Positions 26,342 to 35,678 are shown, counted from the first letter of the stretch. The stretch is DNA of 54,584 nucleotides from Bacteroidales bacterium UBA6207 (GCA_002421995.1 DISP01000222.1:1-54584); one strand, 5' to 3'. Numbers and translations: made by a program. Notes: a model not told the origin generated them from the letters alone.

Positions 26342-27520
26342 ATGGAAATCAAGCTTTTTCTCGATCCTGTTGCAGCAGACGACATTCCGGCTTCCAACAT
26401 ACGTCCGGGACAGCAGCGCCTTGGCGAGAAAATTCATATCTACAGCGAGAAAACAAATTTTCCCGATCTCGAAAATTGTAAAGTCGCACTCATCGGTGTT
26501 CTGGAAGAACGCAATGTTGTTAACAACGCCGGCTGCAGCACAGCGCCCAACCATGTGAGGGCTGCCCTGTATCAACTATTTCATCACTGGCCAAATCTCG
26601 AAGTTGCTGATCTTGGAAACATAAGAGCCGGACACAGTGTTGACGACACTTACTTCGCGCTCAATCAGCTGGTGGCCGAACTGATTCGCCGAAAGATAAT
26701 TCCTGTGGTCATAGGCGGCAGTCAGGATCTTACTTTTGCCATGTATCAGGCTTATGAAAACATCGGACAACTTGTCAACATTGTCTCTGTTGATCCGTTG
26801 TTCGACCTCGGACAGGATGAAGAAGAACTGACGGCACAATCCTATCTGAGCCGCATCATCCTGCATCAGCCCAACTATCTTTTTAACTATACAAACCTGG
26901 GTTATCAGACCTATTATGTTGATCATCTGGCTGTTGACCTGATGAAAAACCTGCTTTTCGATGTGTATCGTCTCGGACTCATAAAGGCTAAGATGGAAGA
27001 TGCCGAACCTGTGGTGCGAAACGCCGATATCCTAAGTTTTGATATCTCTGCAGTGCGTGCTGCCGACGCACCTGGCAATGGAAATGCCGGCCCCAACGGG
27101 TTCACCGGTGAGGAAGCATGCCGGGTGGCCCGGTATGCCGGGCTGAGCGATAAGCTAAGCGCAATTGGCCTTTTTGAGTTTAACCCATTGCTCGATCAGA
27201 ACAAAATCACTGCCGAACTCGTTGCACAAATGATTTGGTATTTCCTTGATGGCGTTGCTAACAGAAGCAATGATCTACCGGTGAAGGACAGCACTGATTT
27301 TGCACGCTATATCGTCCGTATCGAAGGACAAGATGAAGATGTGGTGTTTCTCAGAAGCAAGAAAACCGACCGGTGGTGGATTGACCTAAGTTTGGGACGT
27401 ACTGACAGAAAGAAATACGAGAAACACCATTTTGTACCTTGCTCCAAAGATGATTACGAACTTGCACTTCAGGATGAAATTCCTGATCGCTGGTGGCAGT
27501 TTTTTCAAAAACTAATGTAA
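26342..27520 (+). CDS. Ureohydrolase-fold protein with degenerate metal site (formimidoylglutamase/arginase family)
   Basis: 392 residues. The arginase fold is supported by ALIGVLEERNVVNNAGCSTAPNH-type text, GGSQDLTFAMY and SFDISAVRAADAPG. In active family members these three motifs are GG-x-H, D-x-H-x-D and S-x-D-x-D-x-x-D. Here they read GGSQ (Gln128 for His), DPLFD (Leu153 for His; Asp151 and Asp155 kept) and SFDIS (Ser236 for Asp; Asp234 kept). At least three of the metal ligands are lost, so a binuclear-manganese hydrolase is unlikely despite the likely database name formimidoylglutamase. It has an extra C-terminal part (about 300-392). A TAATTTTG box at 26314-26321 is a likely -7. Confidence 0.8.
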   Translation: MEIKLFLDPVAADDIPASNIRPGQQRLGEKIHIYSEKTNFPDLENCKVALIGVLEERNVVNNAGCSTAPNHVRAALYQLFHHWPNLEVADLGNIRAGHSVDDTYFALNQLVAELIRRKIIPVVIGGSQDLTFAMYQAYENIGQLVNIVSVDPLFDLGQDEEELTAQSYLSRIILHQPNYLFNYTNLGYQTYYVDHLAVDLMKNLLFDVYRLGLIKAKMEDAEPVVRNADILSFDISAVRAADAPGNGNAGPNGFTGEEACRVARYAGLSDKLSAIGLFEFNPLLDQNKITAELVAQMIWYFLDGVANRSNDLPVKDSTDFARYIVRIEGQDEDVVFLRSKKTDRWWIDLSLGRTDRKKYEKHHFVPCSKDDYELALQDEIPDRWWQFFQKLM

Positions 27521-27551
27521 GTTCACCTAATAATTTCCTTTTCCGATCACG

Positions 27552-28184
27552 ATGTCTAAACCAAAAAAAAAGTTTTACGTGGTATGGCATGGCCGACAAA
27601 CAGGTGTTTTCAACAGTTGGGATGCTTGCCAGGAACAGGTGGAAGAATTCAAAGGAGCACGTTTTAAATCATACCCTGACAGGGCTTCGGCCGATGCTGC
27701 TTTTCTGGCCGGTCCTCCTGCAAAAGGTGAAGCAGCTCCGGCACCCTTGTTTCATCCGGCAGATCCAAACAATGTGCCGCTGCCCGATTCAATTGCCGTG
27801 GATGCCGCCTGCGCCGGAAACCCGGGAGATATGGAATACAGGGGTGTTTATACCGCCACAGGAACTGAGATTTTCCGCAGCAAAGTTTATCCGATGGGAA
27901 CAAACAACATCGGCGAATTTCTGGCACTCGTTCATGCGCTTGCCTGGCAGCAACAGCAAAAATTGTCGCTCCCAATCTACAGCGATTCCAAAATTGCCCT
28001 CAATTGGGTGAAACAGGGCAAGGCGCGTTCCAAACTCGAACCAACACCGAAAAATGCTGCCATCTTCGAGCTGATTCGCCGTGCCGAAAACTGGCTTGCA
28101 AACAACAAAATCACGGTGCCTCTGCGAAAGTGGGAAACAGAAGATTGGGGCGAAATACCAGCTGATTTTGGTCGAAAATCATAA
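27552..28184 (+). CDS. rnhA: Ribonuclease H with N-terminal viroplasmin-type domain
   Basis: 210 residues. The N-terminal 50 residues (KKFYVVWHGRQTGVFNSWDACQEQVEEFKG, split here) match the caulimovirus-viroplasmin/hybrid-binding domain that helps bind RNA-DNA hybrids. The C-terminal domain is RNase H: IAVDAACAGNPG (first catalytic Asp), TNNIGEFLALVHAL (Glu), IYSDSKIALNWVKQG (Asp) and WGEIPADFGRKS (last Asp). It removes RNA from hybrids. It starts 31 nt after the degenerate ureohydrolase, so the two may be co-transcribed. Confidence 0.93.
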   Translation: MSKPKKKFYVVWHGRQTGVFNSWDACQEQVEEFKGARFKSYPDRASADAAFLAGPPAKGEAAPAPLFHPADPNNVPLPDSIAVDAACAGNPGDMEYRGVYTATGTEIFRSKVYPMGTNNIGEFLALVHALAWQQQQKLSLPIYSDSKIALNWVKQGKARSKLEPTPKNAAIFELIRRAENWLANNKITVPLRKWETEDWGEIPADFGRKS

Positions 28185-28234
28185 TGGTAAGCAGCCTCAT
28201 ACGCCAGATTTGCTTTAGAATTTTGTTCAGACGC

Positions 28235-28708
28235 CTAATCGTGATGATAAGGTTCGCCCCTGAGAATACTCAATGCCCTGTAGAGTTGCTCCAAAAAGAT
28301 TAATCGCACCATTTGGTGTGAAAAAGTCATCAACGACAATGAAATTTTTTGTTGTGCCCGCTCATACAGCTGTGGCGAAAAGCCGTATGGACCTCCAATC
28401 ACAAAAACAAGCCTTTTTGGTCCACTCAGCATTTTCTTTTCGAGAAGGACAGAAAAATGTCTGGAACTGAGTTGTTTGCCTCCTTCATCGAGCAGCACAA
28501 GCTCGTCGCCGGGCTGTAACTGCTCCAGAATCAACAGCCCCTCCTGCTGTTTCTGCTGATCTTGTGTAAGGCTTTTGCGCTGCTTGATATCCGGAATCAC
28601 TTTCAATTCAAAAGGCAGATAGTGCACAATCCTGTCTATGTATTTTTGCATTCCTTCATCAAGATAGGATTCGTCGGTTTTGCCAATGGCCAACAAGATA
28701 ATTTTCAT
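28235..28708 (-). CDS. rlmH: 23S rRNA pseudouridine-1915 N3-methyltransferase
   Basis: 157 residues, the standard size. A SPOUT-fold methyltransferase that modifies pseudouridine 1915 in helix 69. Seen: MKIILLAIGKT, LVLLDEGGKQLSSRHF, VFVIGGPYGF and the knot segment SLMTFSHQMVRLIFLEQLYRALSI ending GEPYHHD. It overlaps the reading frame of no neighbour; a 3-nt gap separates it from the preceding gene, so the three minus-strand genes 28235-29783 look like one operon. Confidence 0.96.
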   Translation of the reverse strand: MKIILLAIGKTDESYLDEGMQKYIDRIVHYLPFELKVIPDIKQRKSLTQDQQKQQEGLLILEQLQPGDELVLLDEGGKQLSSRHFSVLLEKKMLSGPKRLVFVIGGPYGFSPQLYERAQQKISLSLMTFSHQMVRLIFLEQLYRALSILRGEPYHHD

Positions 28709-28711
28709 GTT

Positions 28712-29260
28712 TCAGTTTTTGTTTAGCGCATCGAGTTTCTTTAACACATTTTTGGCCCGCGATTTAAAACCAGCCGATCCAAAAGCCTGCAAAGCAAGTA
28801 TATGTGCACGCAACTCATCGGTCAGGCCGGGTTCAATGCAACAAATCCTGTAAAGCACCTGCATGGCATTGGCACGAACCGCGATGGCGTAGTTTTCCGA
28901 AATCATCCACGCAAGACAGCGGTCAAAAAGCGCACTAAGTTGATCTTCAGGTAATGGTATTCCTTCGATGATGCGTAAAAGATTGCGGCGAATACTGTCA
29001 GAACCCGTGTTGAGCGCCAACTCAATCATCCTTGACTGATGAGTGATAAGCAGCCCGGGATGCGAATCATAGAGGTGACTCAGCAACCACGAAGCCATCA
29101 CAGTCTCTCGTTCGCTACCGCTTTCAACTGTTTCAACAGCAAGCTTTATCAGTTCCTGTCGTTCCTCAATCAAGCGCACAACCATCTGGATGTGGCTACG
29201 TGATAACGGACGGTTGAGAAGACCAAGAAATTCTGCTTTGTCCGATTCCGATAATTCCAT
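28712..29260 (-). CDS. Helical-repeat protein of unknown function
   Basis: 182 residues from the ATG at 29260, 1 nt after the nitroreductase stop; a longer in-frame start at 29341 would overlap that gene by 80 nt. The sequence is all helical with HEAT/ARM-like pairs (ASWLLSHLYDSHPGLL, IRRNLLRIIEGIPLP, AIAVRANAMQVLYRICC). Conserved Bacteroidota protein in this position as far as I recall, function unknown. Probably cytoplasmic. Part of an operon with rlmH. Confidence 0.75.
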   Translation of the reverse strand: MELSESDKAEFLGLLNRPLSRSHIQMVVRLIEERQELIKLAVETVESGSERETVMASWLLSHLYDSHPGLLITHQSRMIELALNTGSDSIRRNLLRIIEGIPLPEDQLSALFDRCLAWMISENYAIAVRANAMQVLYRICCIEPGLTDELRAHILALQAFGSAGFKSRAKNVLKKLDALNKN

Positions 29261-29261
29261 G

Positions 29262-29783
29262 TTACATCCATTCAACGATTTCATCCAATTCTTTTCTTGA
29301 TTTCGGACGAATAAGTTTTTCGCCCTCCGGATGATATCCAATCGGTGTCATTGCACAAACCACTTCGGTTTCTTTCAACGATAGCGCTTCGCAGAGCATT
29401 TCCTTGTCAAAAGCTTCAATCCAGCATGTTGACAAACCTTCGGCATGTGCAGCAAGCAAAATGTGGGTCATAAGAATGGCCAGATCAGAATTTATTGAGT
29501 TGTAGCCATCTCTGTTTCTGGTCCAGGCTTGTGATATATCTCCTTTAACAATTAAAACAGTATTGGCTTTTGCAAACCAGGGTGCAGGATAGGCCAGATG
29601 CAGTTTCTCCAATACCGGAACGGAAGTAACAACCATGATCTTCCAGGGCTGCCGGTTAGCTGCCGAAGGAGCAAAACGGGCTGCTTCGAGCACCCGGAGC
29701 AGCTTTTCCTGCTCAACCTGCTTTTCACTATCATAGCTTCTTATGCTATAGCGCGAGCTCACGAAACGCAAAAAATCTTCCAT
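29262..29783 (-). CDS. Nitroreductase-family FMN protein
   Basis: 173 residues. Nitroreductase fold: the start FVSSRYSIRSYD with the conserved SxRxY and the helix EAARFAPSAANRQPWKI, later INSDLAILMTHILLAAHAEGLSTCWI (FMN-binding and dimer helix). It uses NAD(P)H and bound FMN to reduce nitro compounds, quinones or flavins; the substrate is not identifiable. First gene of the three-gene minus-strand operon. Confidence 0.92.
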   Translation of the reverse strand: MEDFLRFVSSRYSIRSYDSEKQVEQEKLLRVLEAARFAPSAANRQPWKIMVVTSVPVLEKLHLAYPAPWFAKANTVLIVKGDISQAWTRNRDGYNSINSDLAILMTHILLAAHAEGLSTCWIEAFDKEMLCEALSLKETEVVCAMTPIGYHPEGEKLIRPKSRKELDEIVEWM

Positions 29784-30033
29784 AACAAATTGAAATGAAA
29801 ATTAAAGAAAATATTTACAAGCCAATGAGCGAAGGTAGTGTAATTTTTTTCTTTAGAAACAGTCTGCTTGCGCAACTTTTACCCAAATCAATTGCAGATT
29901 AGACGTTTTCTGTCATTTTCCTCAATCAAAGAGGCTGCTGCAATGGATTGATTTTCTTTGATATAAATCATATCAATGATCAAAACCAACAAACCGGCCC
30001 GCAGCAACAAAAACTTTATGAGGCTTAAAATGT

Positions 30034-30041
30034 TAATTTTG
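30034..30041 (+). promoter_or_regulatory. Likely -7 box of lipA-lipB
   Basis: TAATTTTG, matching TAnnTTTG, 22 nt before the lipA start. The -33 element is unclear. Confidence 0.45.
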
Positions 30042-30062
30042 CAACTCAATTGTAATTTTTCA

Positions 30063-30926
30063 ATGGAAGAAACACGCACTAATTTACTCCTGCGCAAACC
30101 CGAATGGCTCAAAACAAAAGTGCCTGCCGGCAAAACATATCTGTCAGTACGCGAAATCGTTGATACACATAAACTTCATACAATCTGCACCAGCGGACAT
30201 TGCCCGAATATGCACGAATGCTGGGGCCGTGGCACTGCCACCCTGATGATTCTTGGTGATATCTGCACACGCTCATGTGGTTTTTGCAATGTCAAAACCG
30301 GACGCCCCCTTCCTGCCGATTATCAGGAACCGGAAAGGGTGGCCGAATCGGTTAAAAAACTGAATCTCAAGCACGTGGTTCTCACCTCTGTTGATCGGGA
30401 TGATATGAAAGATGGCGGCGCAGAAATCTGGGCAATGACTATTTCTGCAATAAAAAGACTGAGTCCTGCCACAACCATGGAAACGCTTATTCCCGATTTT
30501 GATGGCAGGGAAGAGCTTCTGTCAAAGGTGATCGAAGCACGACCCGAAGTCATCTCTCACAACCTTGAAACGGTTCGCCGTATCACACCTTGGGTGCGCA
30601 GCAGGGCTAAGTATGACCTCAGTTTGAAGGTCTTAAAATTTATAGCAGATTCGGGAATTGTTGCCAAATCGGGGATTATGCTGGGATTGGGCGAAACCGA
30701 AGACGAGGTGCTCGAGACCATGGACGATCTGAGGGCTGCCGGGGTTAAGGTGATGACTATCGGACAATACCTGCAACCAACGCGAAACCACTTGCCTGTC
30801 AAAGCGTTTATCCATCCCGACCAATTCAAATTCTATGAGTTGGAAGGATTGAAAAGGGGTTTCCGCCATGTTGAAAGCGGGCCGATGGTTCGGAGCTCGT
30901 ATCATGCCGAAAAACATATTTTATAA
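30063..30926 (+). CDS. lipA: Lipoyl synthase
   Basis: 287 residues from ATG 30063; an in-frame ATG 29 codons upstream lies before the promoter box. Radical-SAM enzyme that inserts two sulfurs into octanoyl-protein. The auxiliary cluster Cys are in CTSGHCPNMHECW; the radical-SAM cluster is in CTRSCGFC (CxxxCxxC). GDICTRSCGF, LTSVDRDD and HNLETV are family text, and R-S-S-Y-H-A-E-K ends it (serine ligand of the auxiliary cluster). Its stop overlaps the lipB start by one base. Confidence 0.98.
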   Translation: MEETRTNLLLRKPEWLKTKVPAGKTYLSVREIVDTHKLHTICTSGHCPNMHECWGRGTATLMILGDICTRSCGFCNVKTGRPLPADYQEPERVAESVKKLNLKHVVLTSVDRDDMKDGGAEIWAMTISAIKRLSPATTMETLIPDFDGREELLSKVIEARPEVISHNLETVRRITPWVRSRAKYDLSLKVLKFIADSGIVAKSGIMLGLGETEDEVLETMDDLRAAGVKVMTIGQYLQPTRNHLPVKAFIHPDQFKFYELEGLKRGFRHVESGPMVRSSYHAEKHIL

Positions 30927-31621
30927 TGCCGAAAAACATTGTTTTTGAAGATCTTGGCTTGATGGATTATCAGCAGGCCTGGGACTATCAGGAATTGTTG
31001 TTTCAGCAACTGCTTTCTTCAAAAGGCAAATCAACTGCCGGATCAACAGCGAATGCCGGAAATTTACTTTTTGTCGAACATCCGCATGTTTACACACTGG
31101 GAAAGAGCGGCTCGCCCGAAAACCTGCTTGTCAACGAAGCTTTTCTGCAAAGTAAAGGGGCTTCATTTTACCATATCAACCGCGGAGGCGACATCACGTA
31201 TCATGGCCCGGGTCAATTGGTTGGCTATCCGATTCTTGATCTGGACGCCTTATGTATTGGCGTGAGAGAGTATGTTTTTCGTTTGGAAGAGGTTGTTATA
31301 CAATGTCTTAAACAATACAATATTGAAGGCGGACGCCTCGGTGGTGCCTCCGGTGTTTGGCTCGGTGCTGATATTACCGGCCTTTCCAGAAAAATCTGTG
31401 CCATCGGTGTCAGGGCCAGTCGCGCGGTGACCATGCACGGTTTTGCTTTCAACATCAATACCGATTTGAGTTTCTACAACCACATCAATCCCTGTGGGTT
31501 TACTGACAAGGGCGTCACTTCGCTGCAAAAAGAAAGTGGAAGCGTGATGGATATGAAATTGCTTAAGAACCGGATGAAAGAGTCTTTCGAAGCTGTTTTT
31601 GATATAAAGCTTTTAGCCTAA
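30926..31621 (+). CDS. lipB: Octanoyl-[acyl-carrier-protein]:protein transferase
   Basis: 231 residues, typical size. Transfers octanoate from ACP to lipoyl domains; the product is then sulfurated by LipA. FVEHPHVYTLGK, FYHINRGGDITYHGPGQLVGY (RGG.vTyHGPGQ signature), GRLGGASGVWLG, then RKICAIGVRASRAVTMHGFAFN with the catalytic Lys-Ile-Cys/..Gly-Val..., and NPCGFTDKGVTSL match. Co-transcribed with lipA. Its last 9 nt overlap the end of the convergent recO. Confidence 0.97.
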   Translation: MPKNIVFEDLGLMDYQQAWDYQELLFQQLLSSKGKSTAGSTANAGNLLFVEHPHVYTLGKSGSPENLLVNEAFLQSKGASFYHINRGGDITYHGPGQLVGYPILDLDALCIGVREYVFRLEEVVIQCLKQYNIEGGRLGGASGVWLGADITGLSRKICAIGVRASRAVTMHGFAFNINTDLSFYNHINPCGFTDKGVTSLQKESGSVMDMKLLKNRMKESFEAVFDIKLLA

Positions 31622-32338
31622 CACCACCGAGAGTACTTCGTGCGATTGCAAGCCTTTGAAACCGGGCAAATGCAGCCGGTAATAAACAATCATGTGATCG
31701 AGCAGACTTCGCCTTTGTTCACGGCTCAGATGCAGTTTCCATAGTGCATCTAAGGGAGTTTGGCACAACTCATGAAACTGTGTGCTCAACCCGGAAGGGA
31801 TGGCATGAAACACTGATGGGTGCATTGGCTTGAAAAGACCATCCATCAAATCAAACACATCGCCCGGTGCATAATGATCGCTTTTTGGATAAAAGCCAAG
31901 ATGCCGGCTCAACTCTACCATAAAATGAAGATGAAAATCGGCAAAACGCCGGTCTTGCAGGTCAAGCCACTGAATGCTTTGGTGCACAAAACCGAAAAGC
32001 AGGGAATTGGGGTTGTTTTCGAGACTGGTCTTGCTCAGCAACTCGCTGATAAAAATCACGATCGAATTTTTTTGCATTTCGTTGTGGAGGCTGTGAAAAG
32101 GAATTTCTACACCCACCTCGGTCATAAACTGCAGCTCACGGCCGGGTTTCATATTTGATACGAATTCGAGTAGTGTGAGGGGTTGAAAAAACGCGGGCTT
32201 AAAACGTGAATGTTTGCCATAAGCTCCTTTCACCAGAAAGGAAACCATGCCGTGGTTTTCGGTCAAAATTTTTACGATCAGACTGGTGTCGCCATATCTG
32301 ATGTGTTGAAGTACGATGCCACGGCTGTGTTCGTTCAT
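31613..32338 (-). CDS. recO: DNA repair protein RecO
   Basis: 241 residues. RecO loads RecA with RecFR onto ssDNA-gaps and anneals strands. N-terminal OB fold is seen in RGIVLQHIRYGDTSLIVKILTE and HGMVSFLVKGA; the body is helical with a short recO tail. The family text FQPLTLLEFV and the C-terminal FHELCQTPL, LHLPGFKGLQS agree. There is no complete zinc-finger motif. It overlaps porZ by 4 nt at its start (ATGA-type coupling) and the lipB end at its stop. Confidence 0.9.
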   Translation of the reverse strand: MNEHSRGIVLQHIRYGDTSLIVKILTENHGMVSFLVKGAYGKHSRFKPAFFQPLTLLEFVSNMKPGRELQFMTEVGVEIPFHSLHNEMQKNSIVIFISELLSKTSLENNPNSLLFGFVHQSIQWLDLQDRRFADFHLHFMVELSRHLGFYPKSDHYAPGDVFDLMDGLFKPMHPSVFHAIPSGLSTQFHELCQTPLDALWKLHLSREQRRSLLDHMIVYYRLHLPGFKGLQSHEVLSVVLG

Positions 32339-34674
32339 TGTTTGCGCATCACCATGATTTTTGTGGCGAGTGTGTCAACCCCAAAATTATCTGTGATGAA
32401 AACAAGGTAAACCCCCGGATTGACATGTTTACCGTTGAGTATCTTACCGTCCCAGATGGCTTGTCCGCCCTCAGACCGGGTCTGATACACAAGATTGCCG
32501 CTCAGATCGGTTATTTTCACAATGGCATCGCGCACCACACCCTTGATGGCTATCAGTCCTGAATATTCCGGATTTACAGGATTTGGATAGGCATAAACAT
32601 CGGTAATTACAACAGGGGGTTTTGTGGCGTTGCCTTTGAAAGAGATAATGCCGTTGGGTGTGCCAAAGAATACCTCTCCATCATCAGTGATGGCGATGCT
32701 GTTGATGGTATTCGACAAGAGCGGGCTGTTTTCTGTATTGAAATAGAAAATCTGTTCCAAACCATCATCCGACATCAGGAAAGCTCCGTTTTCTGTGCCG
32801 AACCATTTTTTGTTTGATCCGTCAATGGCCATCGAAAGAATTTTTTCGCTGCCCAGCAGGTAGTCGGCCTGTCCTGTACCATCATTTCTTGGAACCAATA
32901 TTTGCTGGGCATCAAAGTTTGCTCCACTCTCGAAAATCTTTGATGGATTATAGATAATGGCCGGTCCTTTGTCTGTTCCAATCCACACGGCACCATCATG
33001 GTCAACTGCAAGTGAAAATACGGAGTTGCCCGGAATATTGCCTGAGTTAGGGCTGTTGGTTAATATTTTAAGTCTGTCATCGGCGGTGTTGTCCAATGTG
33101 TTGTTGTCGTTGAAAACCATCACCGGCCCTTCGGCTCGACGCAAAATCCATTTATAATTGTTCTTGTCAACGATCATATTGCCAATGTCAATGCCACTTG
33201 CTGTTGAGCCCAGATAGAACGACTGCCAGCTACCATCAGTTTTTCGAACCGACAACAGGTTTGTTGTTCCTGTATTGGCCACCCACAGGTTGTTGTAGGA
33301 GTCGAAATCCAATCCGCTGATGTTCACAAGGTCGGGTGCGGCTAACCAGGGTCGCAAACTGCTGTTGTGATATGTATAGATATTGCTCAGCGCATGATCT
33401 GTAAACTCAGCCACTCCGTCCTGCCATGTTCCGATATAGGCTTTTGAGTTATTCACCGGGTCAATGGCAACGCTAACATAATCACTGATTGTGTCAAAAC
33501 CACTGGTATTTGAGGAGTTATGTGTCTTCCATTTGGTTCCGTCAAAGGAGAAAACGCCGTCAATCATATAGCGTTTGCCCCAGTCGCTGCGTCGCCCGCC
33601 CGACGCCACCCACACCTGGCTTCCGGCTGCTTTCAGCTCATAAACATTGGTTGTGCCGGGTCCGTTCGGAAGAAATTGTTCAGCACTGAAACCGCTGTTG
33701 TAGGTGCGCAGGAGTCCACGACGCCTGTCGCCAACCCACAAGGCATCTGCCGATTCATACAAACCTGCAAAAGGCTCAATAAAACCGCCCTCAGGTTGGT
33801 AGGTTGACGTAAACATCTCCATATTAGTATTGTAAACCAATACACTGAATTGATTTACAATAACAAGATGATCGTTATATGCTCGAAACTGACGGTGAAT
33901 GGCTGTGTTTGATTTGTCAAAATAATCCCACTGATTGCCGTCAAAAACAAACATCGTATCTGCATCATACGCATTTCGGGTATAATTGAGGTACAGTTTG
34001 TTGTTGAAAGTCTCAATCAGGTTGTAGTTGAAGTTGGGGTACCGTAGCCGCAGATCCTTGGTCCATTGGTTGAAATCAGCAAGATTTGAACTGTTAAGCG
34101 AAGCATAATATACTCCGGCTTCGGTGGCTGCATAAAGCACGTCATTCAAAATGGCAAGGTCTTTCACATTGATATAACTCCCTTGCGAACCAATCAAATA
34201 GGTATCAAACACTTCTTCACGGTCTATATCAATAACAACTATACCAAAGCCACATGAAAGATAGGCGTATTTATCTTTGAAAAGAATGTTGTTAATCGTC
34301 TTGTTTCCAACAAGTTCCTTGTTTTTTATATCACTGATGTTTACAATACCATCGGGTTTGATGAGGTCAATATTGGTGTTGGAATAGGCAACCATCAAAG
34401 TCTTATACGTATCGTTGTAGCAAATCTTGCTAACGCCAATATCGTTGAGGCCGTTTACCTTGTTAAGTAACTGAAGACTGTTGTCCGATTTGTCATAATA
34501 AAACAAATCATAAGGTGTTGCAGCATACACTTTTTGCCCTGCCAACTCAATATCTGTCACTTTTTGATAGGGTAGGTGAGTTCGCCATTCACCAAGGCCG
34601 ATACCCTGCGACTGGACTTCTATAAAACTCATTAACAATATGTTGAAAAGGAGAAAGTAAGACGTTTTATTCAT
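32335..34674 (-). CDS. porZ: Type IX secretion system protein PorZ
   Basis: 779 residues. Signal peptide to about residue 23 (LLMSFIEVQSQ). Two beta-propellers of two-component-regulator type make up most of the protein (LNDIGVSKICYNDTYKTLMVAYSN, LAILNDVLYAATEAGVYY, VWIGTDKGPAIIY, FFGTPNGIISF), followed by a C-terminal beta-sandwich sorting-domain-like tail (AYPNPVNPEYSG, ITDLSGNLVYQT, GKHVNPGVYLVFITD, ATKIMVMRKQ). PorZ helps join exported cargo to A-LPS at the cell surface in Porphyromonas gingivalis. The start GLGEWRTHLPYQ with GLxDIGVSKI.YN is the family hallmark. It is the upstream partner of recO, overlapping by 4 nt. Confidence 0.88.
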   Translation of the reverse strand: MNKTSYFLLFNILLMSFIEVQSQGIGLGEWRTHLPYQKVTDIELAGQKVYAATPYDLFYYDKSDNSLQLLNKVNGLNDIGVSKICYNDTYKTLMVAYSNTNIDLIKPDGIVNISDIKNKELVGNKTINNILFKDKYAYLSCGFGIVVIDIDREEVFDTYLIGSQGSYINVKDLAILNDVLYAATEAGVYYASLNSSNLADFNQWTKDLRLRYPNFNYNLIETFNNKLYLNYTRNAYDADTMFVFDGNQWDYFDKSNTAIHRQFRAYNDHLVIVNQFSVLVYNTNMEMFTSTYQPEGGFIEPFAGLYESADALWVGDRRRGLLRTYNSGFSAEQFLPNGPGTTNVYELKAAGSQVWVASGGRRSDWGKRYMIDGVFSFDGTKWKTHNSSNTSGFDTISDYVSVAIDPVNNSKAYIGTWQDGVAEFTDHALSNIYTYHNSSLRPWLAAPDLVNISGLDFDSYNNLWVANTGTTNLLSVRKTDGSWQSFYLGSTASGIDIGNMIVDKNNYKWILRRAEGPVMVFNDNNTLDNTADDRLKILTNSPNSGNIPGNSVFSLAVDHDGAVWIGTDKGPAIIYNPSKIFESGANFDAQQILVPRNDGTGQADYLLGSEKILSMAIDGSNKKWFGTENGAFLMSDDGLEQIFYFNTENSPLLSNTINSIAITDDGEVFFGTPNGIISFKGNATKPPVVITDVYAYPNPVNPEYSGLIAIKGVVRDAIVKITDLSGNLVYQTRSEGGQAIWDGKILNGKHVNPGVYLVFITDNFGVDTLATKIMVMRKQ

Positions 34675-34805
34675 ATCTATGGTGTTTTTTCAATCTTTTG
34701 TTTTTTCTGAAGCATTTGATACTTCCAAATTTTTCAGTGTGAAATGATGAATACCAATTTCTTGTCTGACGATAGTGTTCCTTAATTAACTCCAAACGGC
34801 TTGAT

Positions 34806-35516
34806 TTATTGTATTGATTTCCGGTGAAAAGGAGGTAGTTTTAACAACAATGACAACTTGATGTTCAGCAGGCTTAGCGTTCTTTTATCAATACGCAAAT
34901 CGCCGCCTGCAGAATAAAAACCAAAAGCTGCATCAGACCGTATAAATTCGGTTTCAACACCTAACTCGTAGCAGGAAGTCAGGTCGTAGCGTAATATTGC
35001 GGAAGCTCCCCAGGCGAAGCTCCGGTCGAGCGAGCTGGTGATTTCATAAAACTCCGGACCGGTCATAAAATAAACTGGTTTGTAGAGCTGATGCGGACTA
35101 CGTGTGGCAAGATAACCTGCAAGTGGCGCCAACTGCACACGAAATCCTGAAATTCTTTTTGTTGTGTAGGTTGGTCCGGCCATAAAACTCAAAACACGAT
35201 AGGGTTCGCTTCGGATGGTGACATCGAGCAAAAAAGGATCGGCCTGCACTTTCTCGTATCCAAGACGCGACACATCAACCGAATGCAGCTGGTAGGCTGC
35301 CATTGCCATTATTCCCCAGCTTTTAAAGACCGGCACACTTCCTCCGAACGACACAGCAAGACCTGCCTCGGTAAAGCAACCTTCTGCCAAACTCGGACTT
35401 GAATATTCGAATACAGGAATGGAAGTGCCTGCACTCAGTTGTAGCAACGGCTGCTGTTTTTGCGCCTGCAAAAGTATAACGCTGAATAGTGCCGAAAGTA
35501 AATATAAATACCTCAT
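34806..35516 (-). CDS. Exported outer-membrane barrel-like protein
   Basis: 236 residues with a signal peptide (MRYLYLLSALFSVILLQAQ). The mature part has alternating hydrophobic/polar strands with aromatic ends (VPVFEYS, GGSVPVFKSWGIMAMAAYQLH, VLSFMAGPTYTTKRISGFRVQ, AWGASAILRYDL, SLLNIKLSLLLKLPPFHR), typical of a small (8-10 strand) outer-membrane barrel. No named family. It is 131 nt upstream of porZ and reads the same way, so they may be in one transcript or separate. Confidence 0.7.
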   Translation of the reverse strand: MRYLYLLSALFSVILLQAQKQQPLLQLSAGTSIPVFEYSSPSLAEGCFTEAGLAVSFGGSVPVFKSWGIMAMAAYQLHSVDVSRLGYEKVQADPFLLDVTIRSEPYRVLSFMAGPTYTTKRISGFRVQLAPLAGYLATRSPHQLYKPVYFMTGPEFYEITSSLDRSFAWGASAILRYDLTSCYELGVETEFIRSDAAFGFYSAGGDLRIDKRTLSLLNIKLSLLLKLPPFHRKSIQ

Positions 35517-35651
35517 TCAGTAAGAAGCTAATAATTTACGAAATTAGAAAAAAACCAGCTTTTCTGCATCAGCTAATTCATTCTCCGCCCAATCGTTTGA
35601 AAATATTGCAAATGACATGTATTTCTATTTTTTCTTACGGTTTGCTTATCG

Positions 35652-35659
35652 TACTTTTG
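35652..35659 (+). promoter_or_regulatory. Likely -7 box of the ATP-grasp fusion gene
   Basis: TACTTTTG, 20 nt before the ATG at 35679. A TTTT block 20 nt upstream could serve as a weak -33. Confidence 0.5.
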
Positions 35660-35678
35660 TTGGGCTAAACACCCTTTT

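Noticed and set aside
25763..26575. Antisense ORF of 270 codons over topA and the ureohydrolase gene
   Set aside because: Spans two real genes of the other strand; no motifs.
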